Positions 8,354-18,064 of a stretch of 40,595 nt of DNA are shown here, one piece after another. Within the stretch, counting starts at the first letter, position 1, and each line of letters opens with the position of its first letter. The stretch comes from Alphaproteobacteria bacterium (GTDB lineage: Bacteria > Pseudomonadota > Alphaproteobacteria > GCA-002720895): NCBI GenBank assembly GCA_022450705.1, contig JAKUPP010000008.1:1-40595 (forward strand), written 5' to 3'. The notes beneath the pieces were generated by a model. The model was not told the origin of the DNA. It saw only the letters and a list, made by a program, of their open reading frames with translations, and did not search any database. The translations under genes were made by a program, and so were the position numbers.

Positions 8354-9850
8354 TTATTCTTTATCAGCTATAGATTGATTTTTAGATAGATTGCTAAATT
8401 TTGTAGTTGAACCTTCAAAATGAAGATTAACTTTACCAATAGGTCCATGTCTTTGTTTTGCAACTAGAACCTCAGCAACATTATGAATTTTTGACATTTT
8501 TTCTTGCCATTTCTGATAATCCTCTGTTCCTGCTGATGGTTCTTTTCTTTCAGCATAATATTCTTCTCTATAAATAAACATAACAACATCAGCATCTTGT
8601 TCAATAGCTCCAGATTCTCTTAAATCTGATAATTGCGGCCTTTTATCATCTCTTTGTTCAACCTGCCTAGATAATTGCGACAAACATAGCACTGGTATGT
8701 TCAATTCTTTTGCTAAAGCTTTTAAATTTCTAGTCATTTCTGCAATTTCTAAGACTCTATTATCTGGTCTTGATAAAGAGGGCCTAATAAGTTGAAGGTA
8801 ATCAATTACTATCGCATCCAAACCAAGTTTTCTTTTTAATCTCCTTGCCCTAGTTCTCAATGCAGAAATAGATAAATTTGGACTATCGTCAATATATAAA
8901 GATAAATTTTCTAGTTTTTGACTTGATTTAACAATTTTTTGAAAATCATTAGAATTTAATTGTCCTCTTCTTATTTTTTCTGATGAAATATTAGAGTCCT
9001 CAGCAAGTATTCTAGTTGCAAGTTGCTCTGACGACATTTCTAACGAAAAAAAACCAATAACATTTTTTTTGTTTTCATCATCCATCGAACTTGAATTTAC
9101 CATTTTAAACGCAATGTTTGTTGCTAAAGCAGTTTTACCCATAGAAGGTCTTCCAGCAAGAATAAGTAAATCAGTTTTATGGAAACCACCTAGCAATTGA
9201 TCTAAATCAACAAATCCTGTAGGAATTCCTGAAAGCTGACCATCTCTTTTATATGCAGATTGCGCACTATCAATAGCATCTTTTAAAGATGTAGAAAATT
9301 TTTTAAAATCTTGATTTGTTTCACCTGTCGATGACAAATTGTATAATTTAACCTCGGCTTTTTCTATAATATCTGATGCGTTAGTTTCCAAATCAAAAGA
9401 GTTTGCTTCATTATTCACTTCATCTGCAATTTTAAGAATTTCTCTTCTTTGATATAAGTCGTAAATTAATTTTCCATACTCAGCAGTATTAGATAAAATA
9501 GTTGAGTTTTTGGCTAGTTCTAATAAATATCTGTCACCTCCTATTAATTCAATTTGATCCTTTTGCAAAAAATAATTTTTTAATGTTAATGGATCTGCCA
9601 ATTGGTTTTTTTCAAGTAACTTTGCAGTTGCTTCAAATATTTTTCCATTTATATCATCATAAAAATGTTCTGGTCTTAAAAAATCTGATATATGTTCGTA
9701 TACTGAGTTGCTAGTTAATATAGCAGCAAGTAAAGCTTGTTCAGCCTCAACATTGCTTGGAGAAATTCTTAGATCTTTTTCATTTTCTTTAAATTTTTTT
9801 ATTTCTGAAGTCATACACCTATATTTATTTTGAGAATGCAATAATAGCAC
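8354..9850 (-). CDS. dnaB: Replicative DNA helicase DnaB (ATG at 9814, MTSEIKKF..., is an alternative and likely start)
   Basis: SNVEAEQALLAAIL, Walker A GRPSMGKTALA, DYLQLI, LSQLSRQVEQRDDKRPQLSDLRESGAIEQDADVV. Confidence 0.97.
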   Translation of the reverse strand: MLLLHSQNKYRCMTSEIKKFKENEKDLRISPSNVEAEQALLAAILTSNSVYEHISDFLRPEHFYDDINGKIFEATAKLLEKNQLADPLTLKNYFLQKDQIELIGGDRYLLELAKNSTILSNTAEYGKLIYDLYQRREILKIADEVNNEANSFDLETNASDIIEKAEVKLYNLSSTGETNQDFKKFSTSLKDAIDSAQSAYKRDGQLSGIPTGFVDLDQLLGGFHKTDLLILAGRPSMGKTALATNIAFKMVNSSSMDDENKKNVIGFFSLEMSSEQLATRILAEDSNISSEKIRRGQLNSNDFQKIVKSSQKLENLSLYIDDSPNLSISALRTRARRLKRKLGLDAIVIDYLQLIRPSLSRPDNRVLEIAEMTRNLKALAKELNIPVLCLSQLSRQVEQRDDKRPQLSDLRESGAIEQDADVVMFIYREEYYAERKEPSAGTEDYQKWQEKMSKIHNVAEVLVAKQRHGPIGKVNLHFEGSTTKFSNLSKNQSIADKE

Positions 9851-9917
9851 AAAAAAAAAAAAATACTTTGCTCTAGCATGTGAAAGATAGGGATAAAGTG
9901 AGAAAATTGTGGATAAA

Positions 9918-10643
9918 TTACTTTTTAGTTTTCTTTTTCTTTGGTTTTGGCTTTGATTCTTTAGTTTTTACCGATTTTGGGCTAACTTTCTTTTTTACTT
10001 TGTTTGATTTTGTAGCTACTTCTTTTTTTTTTGAAACTTCTTCTTTTTTCTCAATCTCTTGAATTAGATCTTTTGTATCAAGCTCACTTTTTTCTTTATT
10101 TTCATCTTTTTTAATATTCTTATCCTCTTTTTCTTCTTTAACTTTTTTTATTTTCTTTGGATTTTTAAATTCTTTTATTTGTTCTAAACCTAATTCCTTT
10201 GTTTTAGCAATACTTACTAAAATCTTTGCTTTTAAATTAGTGTAAACAGAGATTTCAACTTCAAACACTCCTATTGATTTTAAAGTTTTTTTTAAATTAA
10301 TTTGCTCATTTATAAACTGAATCTTATTTAATAAAAAAATTTCTTTAACAATATCTTTTGATGTTACTGAACCATATAATTGACCATTTTCCGCTGCATT
10401 TCTTATAATTAATATTTCTAAACCCTGAATTTTTTTTGCAATTTCTTCTGATTTTTCTTTTCTTTTATTTTCTTCAGCTTCTATAGAGGATTTTTTTTCT
10501 TCAAAAACTTTTAGATTCTCTTTATTGGCTCTAAGTACTTTTTTTTTTGGTATAAGATAGTTTCTGGCATAGCCATCTTTAACTTTGACAACATCGCCAA
10601 CTTTTCCTAGTTTTTCAATATTTTCAATTAAAATTACTTCCAT
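9918..10643 (-). CDS. rplI: Ribosomal protein bL9 with long Lys/Glu-rich C-terminal extension
   Basis: MEVILIENIEKLGKVGDVVKVKDGYARNYLIPKKKV canonical L9 N-terminus; low-complexity tail after about residue 150. Confidence 0.95.
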   Translation of the reverse strand: MEVILIENIEKLGKVGDVVKVKDGYARNYLIPKKKVLRANKENLKVFEEKKSSIEAEENKRKEKSEEIAKKIQGLEILIIRNAAENGQLYGSVTSKDIVKEIFLLNKIQFINEQINLKKTLKSIGVFEVEISVYTNLKAKILVSIAKTKELGLEQIKEFKNPKKIKKVKEEKEDKNIKKDENKEKSELDTKDLIQEIEKKEEVSKKKEVATKSNKVKKKVSPKSVKTKESKPKPKKKKTKK

Positions 10644-10644
10644 T

Positions 10645-10902
10645 TTAGTTATTTACATAAGGTAGAAGTGCTAAAAATCTCGCTCTTTTAACTGCTCTAG
10701 ATAGTTCTCGTTGTTTTTTAGTAGAAACATTAGTTATTCTACTAGGAAGTATTTTTCCTTTTTCAGATATAAATCTTTTTAAAAGTTTTATATTTTTATA
10801 ATCAACTTTTGGCGCACCATCAATAGAAAGAGGACATGATCTTTTTTTAAAGTTATATGGCCTTTTATCAGTTTTTAAGTCTTGTTTTTGCAATTCACCC
10901 AT
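10645..10902 (-). CDS. rpsR: Ribosomal protein bS18 (start chosen at MGELQ...; the ORF track extends to 10938)
   Basis: [13 protein letters not shown]...[49 protein letters not shown]. Confidence 0.95.
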   Translation of the reverse strand: MGELQKQDLKTDKRPYNFKKRSCPLSIDGAPKVDYKNIKLLKRFISEKGKILPSRITNVSTKKQRELSRAVKRARFLALLPYVNN

Positions 10903-10918
10903 TTTTTTTTTTTTACAA

Positions 10919-11260
10919 TTAATCCTTATCCCTGTCATCCTTCATCATTTCAGAAGGATTTTTATCAAAATCTTTTTCTTTAATTTTTAAAAACATATGC
11001 CTTATTATGTCTTGAGTAAGTTTAATTTGTGTTTTTAATTCAAGAACTGTTTTTTCTGTAGTATCTAATATAAAGAAGATATAATGACCTTTCCTACTTT
11101 TTTTTATTTGATAGGCGAGATTCTTAAATCCCCAATATTCTTCTTTCTTTATTTTACCACCCTTAGTTTTTATAAAATCATTTACTTTTTTTGCTAATTC
11201 TTTAGCACGCACTGGCGATACCTCTTGTCTTGCAATAAAAACTAATTCATATAATGACAT
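10919..11260 (-). CDS. rpsF: Ribosomal protein bS6
   Basis: [16 protein letters not shown]...[22 protein letters not shown]. Confidence 0.95.
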   Translation of the reverse strand: MSLYELVFIARQEVSPVRAKELAKKVNDFIKTKGGKIKKEEYWGFKNLAYQIKKSRKGHYIFFILDTTEKTVLELKTQIKLTQDIIRHMFLKIKEKDFDKNPSEMMKDDRDKD

Positions 11261-11351
11261 AATTTTTTTATAATATATATTTTAAAAATAAGGTTTTTTT
11301 ACTCCAAAATACTTTAAACATCAACATAAACTATTTTTTTTTTTTAGATAT

Positions 11352-12281
11352 ATGAATTCAATAATTTTTCCAGGCCAAGGCTCTCAACATGTTGGAATGT
11401 GTAAAAATTGGTATGAAAATTTTAAAGAGGTAAAAAATATTTTTGATGAAGCAGATAAAATATTAAATGAACCTTTATCTAACATAATTTTTAATGGCCC
11501 TGATGAAGAATTAAAAAAAACAAATAATGCCCAACCAGCGATATTAATATCAAGCATTGCTATATTAGAAGTTATAAAGTCTCAAAAAAAAATTAAATTA
11601 AATGATTTTTGTAAATTTTTAGCAGGGCATTCTTTAGGTGAATATACAGCTCTTTATGCATCAGGTGTTTTAAATTTTGAATCTGTACTAAAATTAGTTA
11701 AATTCAGAGGAAATTTGATGAGTAAATCTGACAAATCTGGAGAAGGTAAAATGGTTGCAATTATAGGATTAAAAATATCTGAAATTGAGAAAATGCTTAA
11801 AAATTTTGATAAAAAAGGAGTGTGTGAGATAGCTAATGATAATTCTGAAGGTCAAGTTGTTATAAGTGGTGATAAAGACGCTGTTAATTCATTTAAATCT
11901 TTTGCTAAGAGTTCTGGAGCAAAATTAACAATAGATTTGAATGTTAGCGCTCCTTTTCACTGCAAGTTAATGGAAGAAGCGGCTATAAAAATAAATTCGG
12001 AAATAAACAAAACGTTATTTAATGAGTTTAAAATACCAGTAATTTCCAATGTTGAAGCTATTCCATGCATTGATGTTTCTGAATTTAAATCATTATTATC
12101 GAAACAAATTACTATGACTGTAAAGTGGAGAGAGACAATTTTATTTATGGAGAGTGAAGGAGTAAAAAGAATTTTCGAAGTTGGCCCGGGCAATGTTTTG
12201 TCTGGATTAGTTAAAAGAATAACAAAAAATATTGAATGTTTTTCTATACAAAATCCAGATGATATGGATAATCTAAAATAA
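11352..12281 (+). CDS. fabD: Malonyl-CoA:ACP transacylase
   Basis: IFPGQGSQHVGM, AGHSLGEYTAL. Confidence 0.97.
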   Translation: MNSIIFPGQGSQHVGMCKNWYENFKEVKNIFDEADKILNEPLSNIIFNGPDEELKKTNNAQPAILISSIAILEVIKSQKKIKLNDFCKFLAGHSLGEYTALYASGVLNFESVLKLVKFRGNLMSKSDKSGEGKMVAIIGLKISEIEKMLKNFDKKGVCEIANDNSEGQVVISGDKDAVNSFKSFAKSSGAKLTIDLNVSAPFHCKLMEEAAIKINSEINKTLFNEFKIPVISNVEAIPCIDVSEFKSLLSKQITMTVKWRETILFMESEGVKRIFEVGPGNVLSGLVKRITKNIECFSIQNPDDMDNLK

Positions 12282-12288
12282 TAAATTT

Positions 12289-13032
12289 ATGGCAGATTTA
12301 ACTTTAAAAAAGAAAACCTGTTTAATTACTGGAGCTTCAGGAGCAATTGGAGGAGCTATTGCAAACAAACTCTCATCTTTAGGTGCTAATGTAATATTAA
12401 CTGGCACAAATAAAAAGAAAATTGAGGATTTAGAAAAGAAATTAGGCCCTAATAGCTTAGGTTTAATAGCCGATCTTTCAAAAGATGAAGAAATTGATAA
12501 TCTTTATAATGAATCAATTAAGAAATTTAAATCAATTGATATTTTAGTTAACAACGCAGGAACGAATAGAGATGCTTTAAGCATAAGAATGACAAAAGAA
12601 CAATGGGATGATGTGATAAATATAAATCTTTCATCAACTTTTAAATTATCTCAGTTAGTTATAAAATCTATGATGAAACAAAAATGGGGTAGAATTATAG
12701 GCATAAGTTCTATTATTGGAGTAGGTGGTAATGTTGGGCAGGCTAATTACGCGGCTTCAAAAGCAGGTATAATCGGATTACATAAATCTTTAGCATTAGA
12801 ATTTGCTTCAAGAGGAATAACAGTTAATTGCATTGCACCAGGGTTTATTGAAAGCCCAATGACCGAAGCTTTATCTAATGAACAAAAAGAGTCTATGTTA
12901 AAAAAAATACCAGTTGGCAATATTGGTAAACCAGATGACATAGCTAATTGCGTTGCATTCTTGACAGATGAAAAAGCATCTTTTATAACTGGTTCAACAG
13001 TTAATATTAATGGTGGAATGTTAATGGTTTAA
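12289..13032 (+). CDS. fabG: 3-oxoacyl-ACP reductase
   Basis: SDR fold TGASGAIGGAI, NNAGTNRD, YAASKAG; cluster context. Confidence 0.97.
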   Translation: MADLTLKKKTCLITGASGAIGGAIANKLSSLGANVILTGTNKKKIEDLEKKLGPNSLGLIADLSKDEEIDNLYNESIKKFKSIDILVNNAGTNRDALSIRMTKEQWDDVININLSSTFKLSQLVIKSMMKQKWGRIIGISSIIGVGGNVGQANYAASKAGIIGLHKSLALEFASRGITVNCIAPGFIESPMTEALSNEQKESMLKKIPVGNIGKPDDIANCVAFLTDEKASFITGSTVNINGGMLMV

Positions 13033-13074
13033 CTATTATAGTTTTTATTAATTTTTTTTTAATGGGGTTATTAA

Positions 13075-13311
13075 ATGTCCGAAGAAGTTGTCGATAGAGT
13101 AAAAAAAGTTGTTACCAATCATCTTGGAGTAAGCGATGATAAAGTTACAGAAAATGCTAAATTTATTGAAGATCTAGGAGCGGATAGCCTTGATCAAGTC
13201 GAACTTGTTATGGCTTTTGAAGAAGAATTTAAATGTGAAATACCAGATGAGGCAGCTGAAAAAATTATTACAGTAAAGGACGCCATAGACCTTATTAAAA
13301 GTAAAACCTAA
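13075..13311 (+). CDS. acpP: Acyl carrier protein
   Basis: 78 aa with [18 protein letters not shown] phosphopantetheine site. Confidence 0.98.
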   Translation: MSEEVVDRVKKVVTNHLGVSDDKVTENAKFIEDLGADSLDQVELVMAFEEEFKCEIPDEAAEKIITVKDAIDLIKSKT

Positions 13312-13319
13312 TTAATAAT

Positions 13320-14561
13320 ATGAGAAGAGTTGTCGTAACCGGGATGGGGATGATAACCGCAATTGGTTGTGGAGTAAATGACAATTGGAAAAATTTAATT
13401 TCTAGCACATCAGGCATCAAATTAATTGATTCTTTTGAAACGGACGATTTACCATCAAAAGTAGGAGGGGTGATATCGGACGATTTAATTGATAAAAATT
13501 TTAGTGATAAAGAAAAAAGAAAAATGGATAAATTTATACTTTATTCATTAATAGCTACTGAAGAAGCAATTAAAAATTCAGGTTGTGAAATAAAAGATGA
13601 TAACGAAGCGTCTAGATCAGGTGTAATAATAGGGTCTGGTATAGGAGGACTTTCAACTATATATGAAAATTCTATTTTATTGAAAGAAAACGGACCTAGA
13701 AAAATAAGCCCTTTTTTTATTCCTTCAAGTCTAATAAATTTAGCGTCAGGACAAGTTTCAATTAAATATAATTTTAAGGGTCCTAATCATTCAACAGTCA
13801 CTGCATGCGCTTCAGGAGCACATGCTATTGGTGACTCGTTTAGATTAATTCAAACGAATAAGGCTGATTTGATGATTGCTGGTGGAGCAGAAGCAGCAAC
13901 TTGCAGGATTGGTATGGCTGGTTTTTGTGCTTTAAGAGCTTTATCGACAAAATTTAACAATAATCCAGAGAGTGCCTCCAGACCATTCGATGAAAAAAGA
14001 GATGGTTTTGTTATGGGAGATGGAGCAGGTATATTAATTTTAGAAGAGTTCGAGCACGCAAAAAAAAGAAACGCTAGTATTTTAGCTGAAATAATAGGAT
14101 ATGGATCTAGCGGTGACGCACATCATATAACCTCGCCTCCTGATGATGGTAATGGAGCTGAAAGATGTGTTTTATCAGCATTAGATGATGCCCAAAAAAA
14201 TCCCGAAGATATAAATTATATTAACGCTCATGGTACTTCAACTCCAGTAGGAGACAAAATTGAAGTAGAAAGTGTTAAAAAAGTTTTTTCTAAAAATTTA
14301 AATAAAATTAAAATGTCATCAACAAAATCTTCTATAGGACATTTACTAGGAGCTTCAGGAAGCGTAGAATCTATATATTCTATACTTTCTATAATAAATA
14401 AAAAATTACCTCCTACTTTGAATTTGAAGGCTCCTATGCTTGAGGCAAAAGGTTTAGATTTGATACCATTAAATTCTATAGATCATCAGGTTGATTACGT
14501 TTTAACAAATTCTTTCGGATTTGGTGGAACAAATGCTTCTTTAATTTTTAAATCAATTTAA
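13320..14561 (+). CDS. fabF: Beta-ketoacyl-ACP synthase II
   Basis: VTACASGAHAIGDSFR active site, NAHGTSTPVGD, NSFGFGGTNASL. Confidence 0.97.
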   Translation: MRRVVVTGMGMITAIGCGVNDNWKNLISSTSGIKLIDSFETDDLPSKVGGVISDDLIDKNFSDKEKRKMDKFILYSLIATEEAIKNSGCEIKDDNEASRSGVIIGSGIGGLSTIYENSILLKENGPRKISPFFIPSSLINLASGQVSIKYNFKGPNHSTVTACASGAHAIGDSFRLIQTNKADLMIAGGAEAATCRIGMAGFCALRALSTKFNNNPESASRPFDEKRDGFVMGDGAGILILEEFEHAKKRNASILAEIIGYGSSGDAHHITSPPDDGNGAERCVLSALDDAQKNPEDINYINAHGTSTPVGDKIEVESVKKVFSKNLNKIKMSSTKSSIGHLLGASGSVESIYSILSIINKKLPPTLNLKAPMLEAKGLDLIPLNSIDHQVDYVLTNSFGFGGTNASLIFKSI

Positions 14562-14572
14562 AAAAGAAAAAA

Positions 14573-15550
14573 ATGAAAAATATTTTAAAAAGAAATAAGA
14601 ATATCTTTCTTTTATTTTTTTTTTTAATTTTTTTATTATTTTTTGATTTAATTTTTACAAAATACAAATATACGCACACTTTTTTTGTTGAACGTAATCA
14701 AACATTAAATCAAATAACTACAAACCTATATAAGGAAAAAATTATTGATAATAAGTTTTTTTTTAAGTTCCTTATTTTTTCATCTTTATCTCAAAAAGTA
14801 TTAAAAGCAGGCGAGTATGAATTTTACAATAATAATATTTTTGAAATTATTAGAAAGATTAGAGTGGGCGATGTATATCAAAGAAGAATAACCGTTCCAG
14901 AAGGCCTGACTTCAAATGAAATTATTGATATTATAAAAAAAACGGAGGGCATTGTTTTAAACCAAGAAGGATTTAAAGAAATAGTAGAAGAGGGTACGTT
15001 GTTTCCAAGTACTTATTTTTATGTTTACGGAACAAATTCAAATATAATCATAAATAATATGAAAAAAAGAATGCAATCAACGCTTATAGAAGCTTGGAAA
15101 AATAGAGATAAAGATTTAGATATTAATAACCATAAAGATGTGGTGATTCTTGCATCAATAATAGAGAAAGAGTCATCATTAAATTCTGAGAAATCAAAAA
15201 TAGCCCAAGTTTTCTTAAACAGATTAAGACTTAACATGAAATTACAATCAGATCCGACAGTAATTTATGGCATAGAAAGAGAGTTAGGAATAAAAAAAAA
15301 AGAATTAACAAAAAACGATCTTAATCATGAATCAAGCTTTAATACCTATTTAGTTCACGGTCTTCCAGAGAGTCCAATATGCAATCCTGGAAAAGAGTCT
15401 ATTATTGCAGCTACAAATCCTAGTAAGGGAGATTTGTTATTTTTTGTTGCAAATGGCGAAGGAGGTCATAATTTTTCATCAAGTTATGATGAACACATAG
15501 AAAACGTTAAGAAGTTTAGAGAACTTCAAGGAGGGGTATATGAAAACTAA
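14573..15550 (+). CDS. mltG: Endolytic murein transglycosylase MltG (YceG-like)
   Basis: VPEGLTSNEI, ASIIEKES, LQSDPTVIYG, YNTYLVHGLPESPICNPG-type motifs. Confidence 0.95.
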   Translation: MKNILKRNKNIFLLFFFLIFLLFFDLIFTKYKYTHTFFVERNQTLNQITTNLYKEKIIDNKFFFKFLIFSSLSQKVLKAGEYEFYNNNIFEIIRKIRVGDVYQRRITVPEGLTSNEIIDIIKKTEGIVLNQEGFKEIVEEGTLFPSTYFYVYGTNSNIIINNMKKRMQSTLIEAWKNRDKDLDINNHKDVVILASIIEKESSLNSEKSKIAQVFLNRLRLNMKLQSDPTVIYGIERELGIKKKELTKNDLNHESSFNTYLVHGLPESPICNPGKESIIAATNPSKGDLLFFVANGEGGHNFSSSYDEHIENVKKFRELQGGVYEN

Positions 15551-16226
15551 GAAACAAGGTTTATTTATTATTTTATCCTCACCTTCCGGTGCAGGGAAAA
15601 CAACCTTGGCAAGAAAACTAATAAAAAATAACAAAAATATTGAGTTATCTATTTCTTACACGACTAGAAAGAAAAGGCCGTTAGAAAAAAATAATAAAGA
15701 TTATAATTTTGTTTCAGAAGAGGAATTTAAAAAATTAAAGAAAAAGAAATATTTTATAGAGTGGGCAAAAGTATTTAATAATTATTACGGCACATCTTTA
15801 ATAAAAGTTAAAAAAATTAATAATAAAGGAAAAGACGTTCTTTTTGATATTGATTGGCAAGGATCAAGAAAAATAAAAAAGAAACTTGGAAAGTATGTTG
15901 TAAGTATTTTCATATTACCTCCATCAAAAAAAGAATTAATTAAAAGATTAAAAAAAAGAGCTCAAGATCCTGATCATATAGTCAAACAAAGATTATCGTT
16001 TTATAAAAAGGAGTTAAGTCATTGGAAAGAATATAAATATGTTTTAATAAATAATGATCTAAATGATACTGTAAAAAAAATTAAAGTTATTATTGAATCT
16101 GAAAGATATAAAAACTTTCTTTTAGAAAAAGATTTAACTAAAAAAGAAATTAAAGCTATTTACAAAGCAAAAGAAATTATTCTCCAAAAAAAAAATTTAA
16201 TTTCTAGAAAAATAAAATCTTTATAA
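15540..16226 (+). CDS. gmk: Guanylate kinase
   Basis: LSSPSGAGKTTLARKL, YTTRKKRPLE, DIDWQGSRKIKK. Confidence 0.96.
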   Translation: MKTKKQGLFIILSSPSGAGKTTLARKLIKNNKNIELSISYTTRKKRPLEKNNKDYNFVSEEEFKKLKKKKYFIEWAKVFNNYYGTSLIKVKKINNKGKDVLFDIDWQGSRKIKKKLGKYVVSIFILPPSKKELIKRLKKRAQDPDHIVKQRLSFYKKELSHWKEYKYVLINNDLNDTVKKIKVIIESERYKNFLLEKDLTKKEIKAIYKAKEIILQKKNLISRKIKSL

Positions 16227-17066
16227 TTTTTTTTTATATTTACTTAGGAAATTTGATAAGTTAATAAAATCTAGAAAATCTAATTCTTCAGGTCTTTTTT
16301 TTGAATTAATTCCACAGTTTATAAATACTTCATCTGTAAAATTAATTGTTTTTTTTAAGTTATTTTTAATAGTTTTTCTTCTTTGACTAAAACATTTCTT
16401 TATTACGTCTGATAGTAATTCTTCATTTTTTACCTCCACAATTTTTTTTTTAAATTTAAACTCTAGAATCGAAGAATCTATTTTTGGTTTAGGAAAAAAA
16501 TAGTTTGGTGACAAATGCATTTTTTTTTTTATATCACATAACCAATTAGATATTACAGAAATTCTACCGTAAGCTTTAGTGTTTTTTTTTGCCATTATTC
16601 TTTCTGCCTGTTCTTTTTGAAACATTAAAATTAATTTTTCAAAGTAACTTCTATTTTTAAAAATTTTTGCCAATATTGGAATTGCTGTTTTATAGGGAAG
16701 ATTTGAAAAAACTATAACTTTTTTTTTATACTTTTTAAATTCTCTTACTATTTTTTTGAAAATATAATCTTTTAAAAAATCTCCTTCAATGATAATTACC
16801 TTGTTAAGAAATAATTTATTTTGATAATTTATAATTTTTACGCACTTTAAATCTTTCTCTACAGCAACAATCTTTCTTACTCCAGCTTTTATTAATGATC
16901 TGGTTAAACAACCAGGACCAGGACCTATTTCAAGAATTATATGATTTTTAACATCGGATGTTCTAACGATTTTGTCAGTTATATTTTCATCTAGTATAAA
17001 ATTTTGACCGAGAGATTTTTTTGAAATTAAATCAAATTTATCTATAATTTGTTTTATTGTATCCAC
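16221..17066 (-). CDS. rsmA: 16S rRNA dimethyladenosine transferase
   Basis: KKSLGQNFILDENI, EIGPGPGCLTRSL, FSNLPYKTAIPI. Confidence 0.96.
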   Translation of the reverse strand: MDTIKQIIDKFDLISKKSLGQNFILDENITDKIVRTSDVKNHIILEIGPGPGCLTRSLIKAGVRKIVAVEKDLKCVKIINYQNKLFLNKVIIIEGDFLKDYIFKKIVREFKKYKKKVIVFSNLPYKTAIPILAKIFKNRSYFEKLILMFQKEQAERIMAKKNTKAYGRISVISNWLCDIKKKMHLSPNYFFPKPKIDSSILEFKFKKKIVEVKNEELLSDVIKKCFSQRRKTIKNNLKKTINFTDEVFINCGINSKKRPEELDFLDFINLSNFLSKYKKKL

Positions 17067-18061
17067 AATTTTCTTTTTCTAGCAATATCCTGAGACATTT
17101 TAATTGATGCGTATAAACTTTTTTCCGATGCTTTACCTGAACCAGCTATGTCTAAAGCAGTACCATGATCTGGAGAGGTTCTTATAATTGGAAGCCCAAG
17201 CGTTATATTGACACCGTTATCAAAATCTATTGTTTTAATAGGTATAGTTGCTTGGTCATGATACATGCAAATAATTACGTCAAATTGTTTTGAAAACTTA
17301 TTATTAAATATAGTATCAGCTGGATACGGTCCATACGCATCAATATTCATTTTTCTAATTTTCTTGATTGCCGGAATAATAATTTTTTTTTCTTCATTTC
17401 CGAAAATTCCATCATCTCCAGCATGAGGATTTAAGCTAGCTACTGCAATTTTTGGGGTTTTTTTTCCAAAAAATATTTTTAAATATTTATTAGTAGTTTC
17501 TGCTATTGATATTATAACTTTTTTATTTATAGCTTTTAAAGCATTTCTTAAAGATAAATGTTGTGTTATTGGAACGACGCTAATTTTTGGAGATTTTAAT
17601 AACATTATTGGTTTTTTTACTTTTAATAATTTTGCTATATAAAATGTATGGCCATTAAAATTTTTACTTTTCTTATTTATAATATTTTTTTCTACAGGGT
17701 TTGTTACAACAGAAGATATTTCTCTTTTGTAAGCAAAATTAACTACTTTATCAATAGATTTCAGAACTTTTCTGGCATTTTTGATTGAAGGGGACCCAAA
17801 ATTTACTTTTTGACTTAATTTTATTTTATAAACTGGTAAATAATTTTTAAAAACATCTACAGATTCATTAATATTTTTAATTATTTTTATAGGAATTTTC
17901 ATTTTAAGTTTTACACAAGTTTTTACTAAATGATCTGGGTCACCGAAAAAAATAAAAGGTTCGATTTTTCTTCTATAGTTTTTCCAAATTTTTAATGTTA
18001 TTTCTGATGAAATACCTGCAGGCTCACCCATAGTGATACCCGTAATAATACTTTTTTTCAT
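17054..18061 (-). CDS. pdxA: 4-hydroxythreonine-4-phosphate dehydrogenase
   Basis: TMGEPAGISSEI, NPHAGDDGIFGNEE, GPYPADTIF, YHDQATIPIK, RTSPDHGTALDIAG. Confidence 0.96.
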   Translation of the reverse strand: MKKSIITGITMGEPAGISSEITLKIWKNYRRKIEPFIFFGDPDHLVKTCVKLKMKIPIKIIKNINESVDVFKNYLPVYKIKLSQKVNFGSPSIKNARKVLKSIDKVVNFAYKREISSVVTNPVEKNIINKKSKNFNGHTFYIAKLLKVKKPIMLLKSPKISVVPITQHLSLRNALKAINKKVIISIAETTNKYLKIFFGKKTPKIAVASLNPHAGDDGIFGNEEKKIIIPAIKKIRKMNIDAYGPYPADTIFNNKFSKQFDVIICMYHDQATIPIKTIDFDNGVNITLGLPIIRTSPDHGTALDIAGSGKASEKSLYASIKMSQDIARKRKLWIQ

Positions 18062-18064
18062 TTT

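Noticed and set aside
9502-10062. Plus-strand ORFs 9502-9714 and 9880-10062 antisense to dnaB and rplI
   Set aside because: Low-complexity Phe-rich shadows of Lys/Glu-rich coding sequence.
11261-11351. rpsF/fabD divergent intergenic region as a promoter or ribosomal-protein leader regulatory RNA
   Set aside because: Likely contains promoters, but the sequence is too AT-rich to assign boxes and I see no convincing structured leader.
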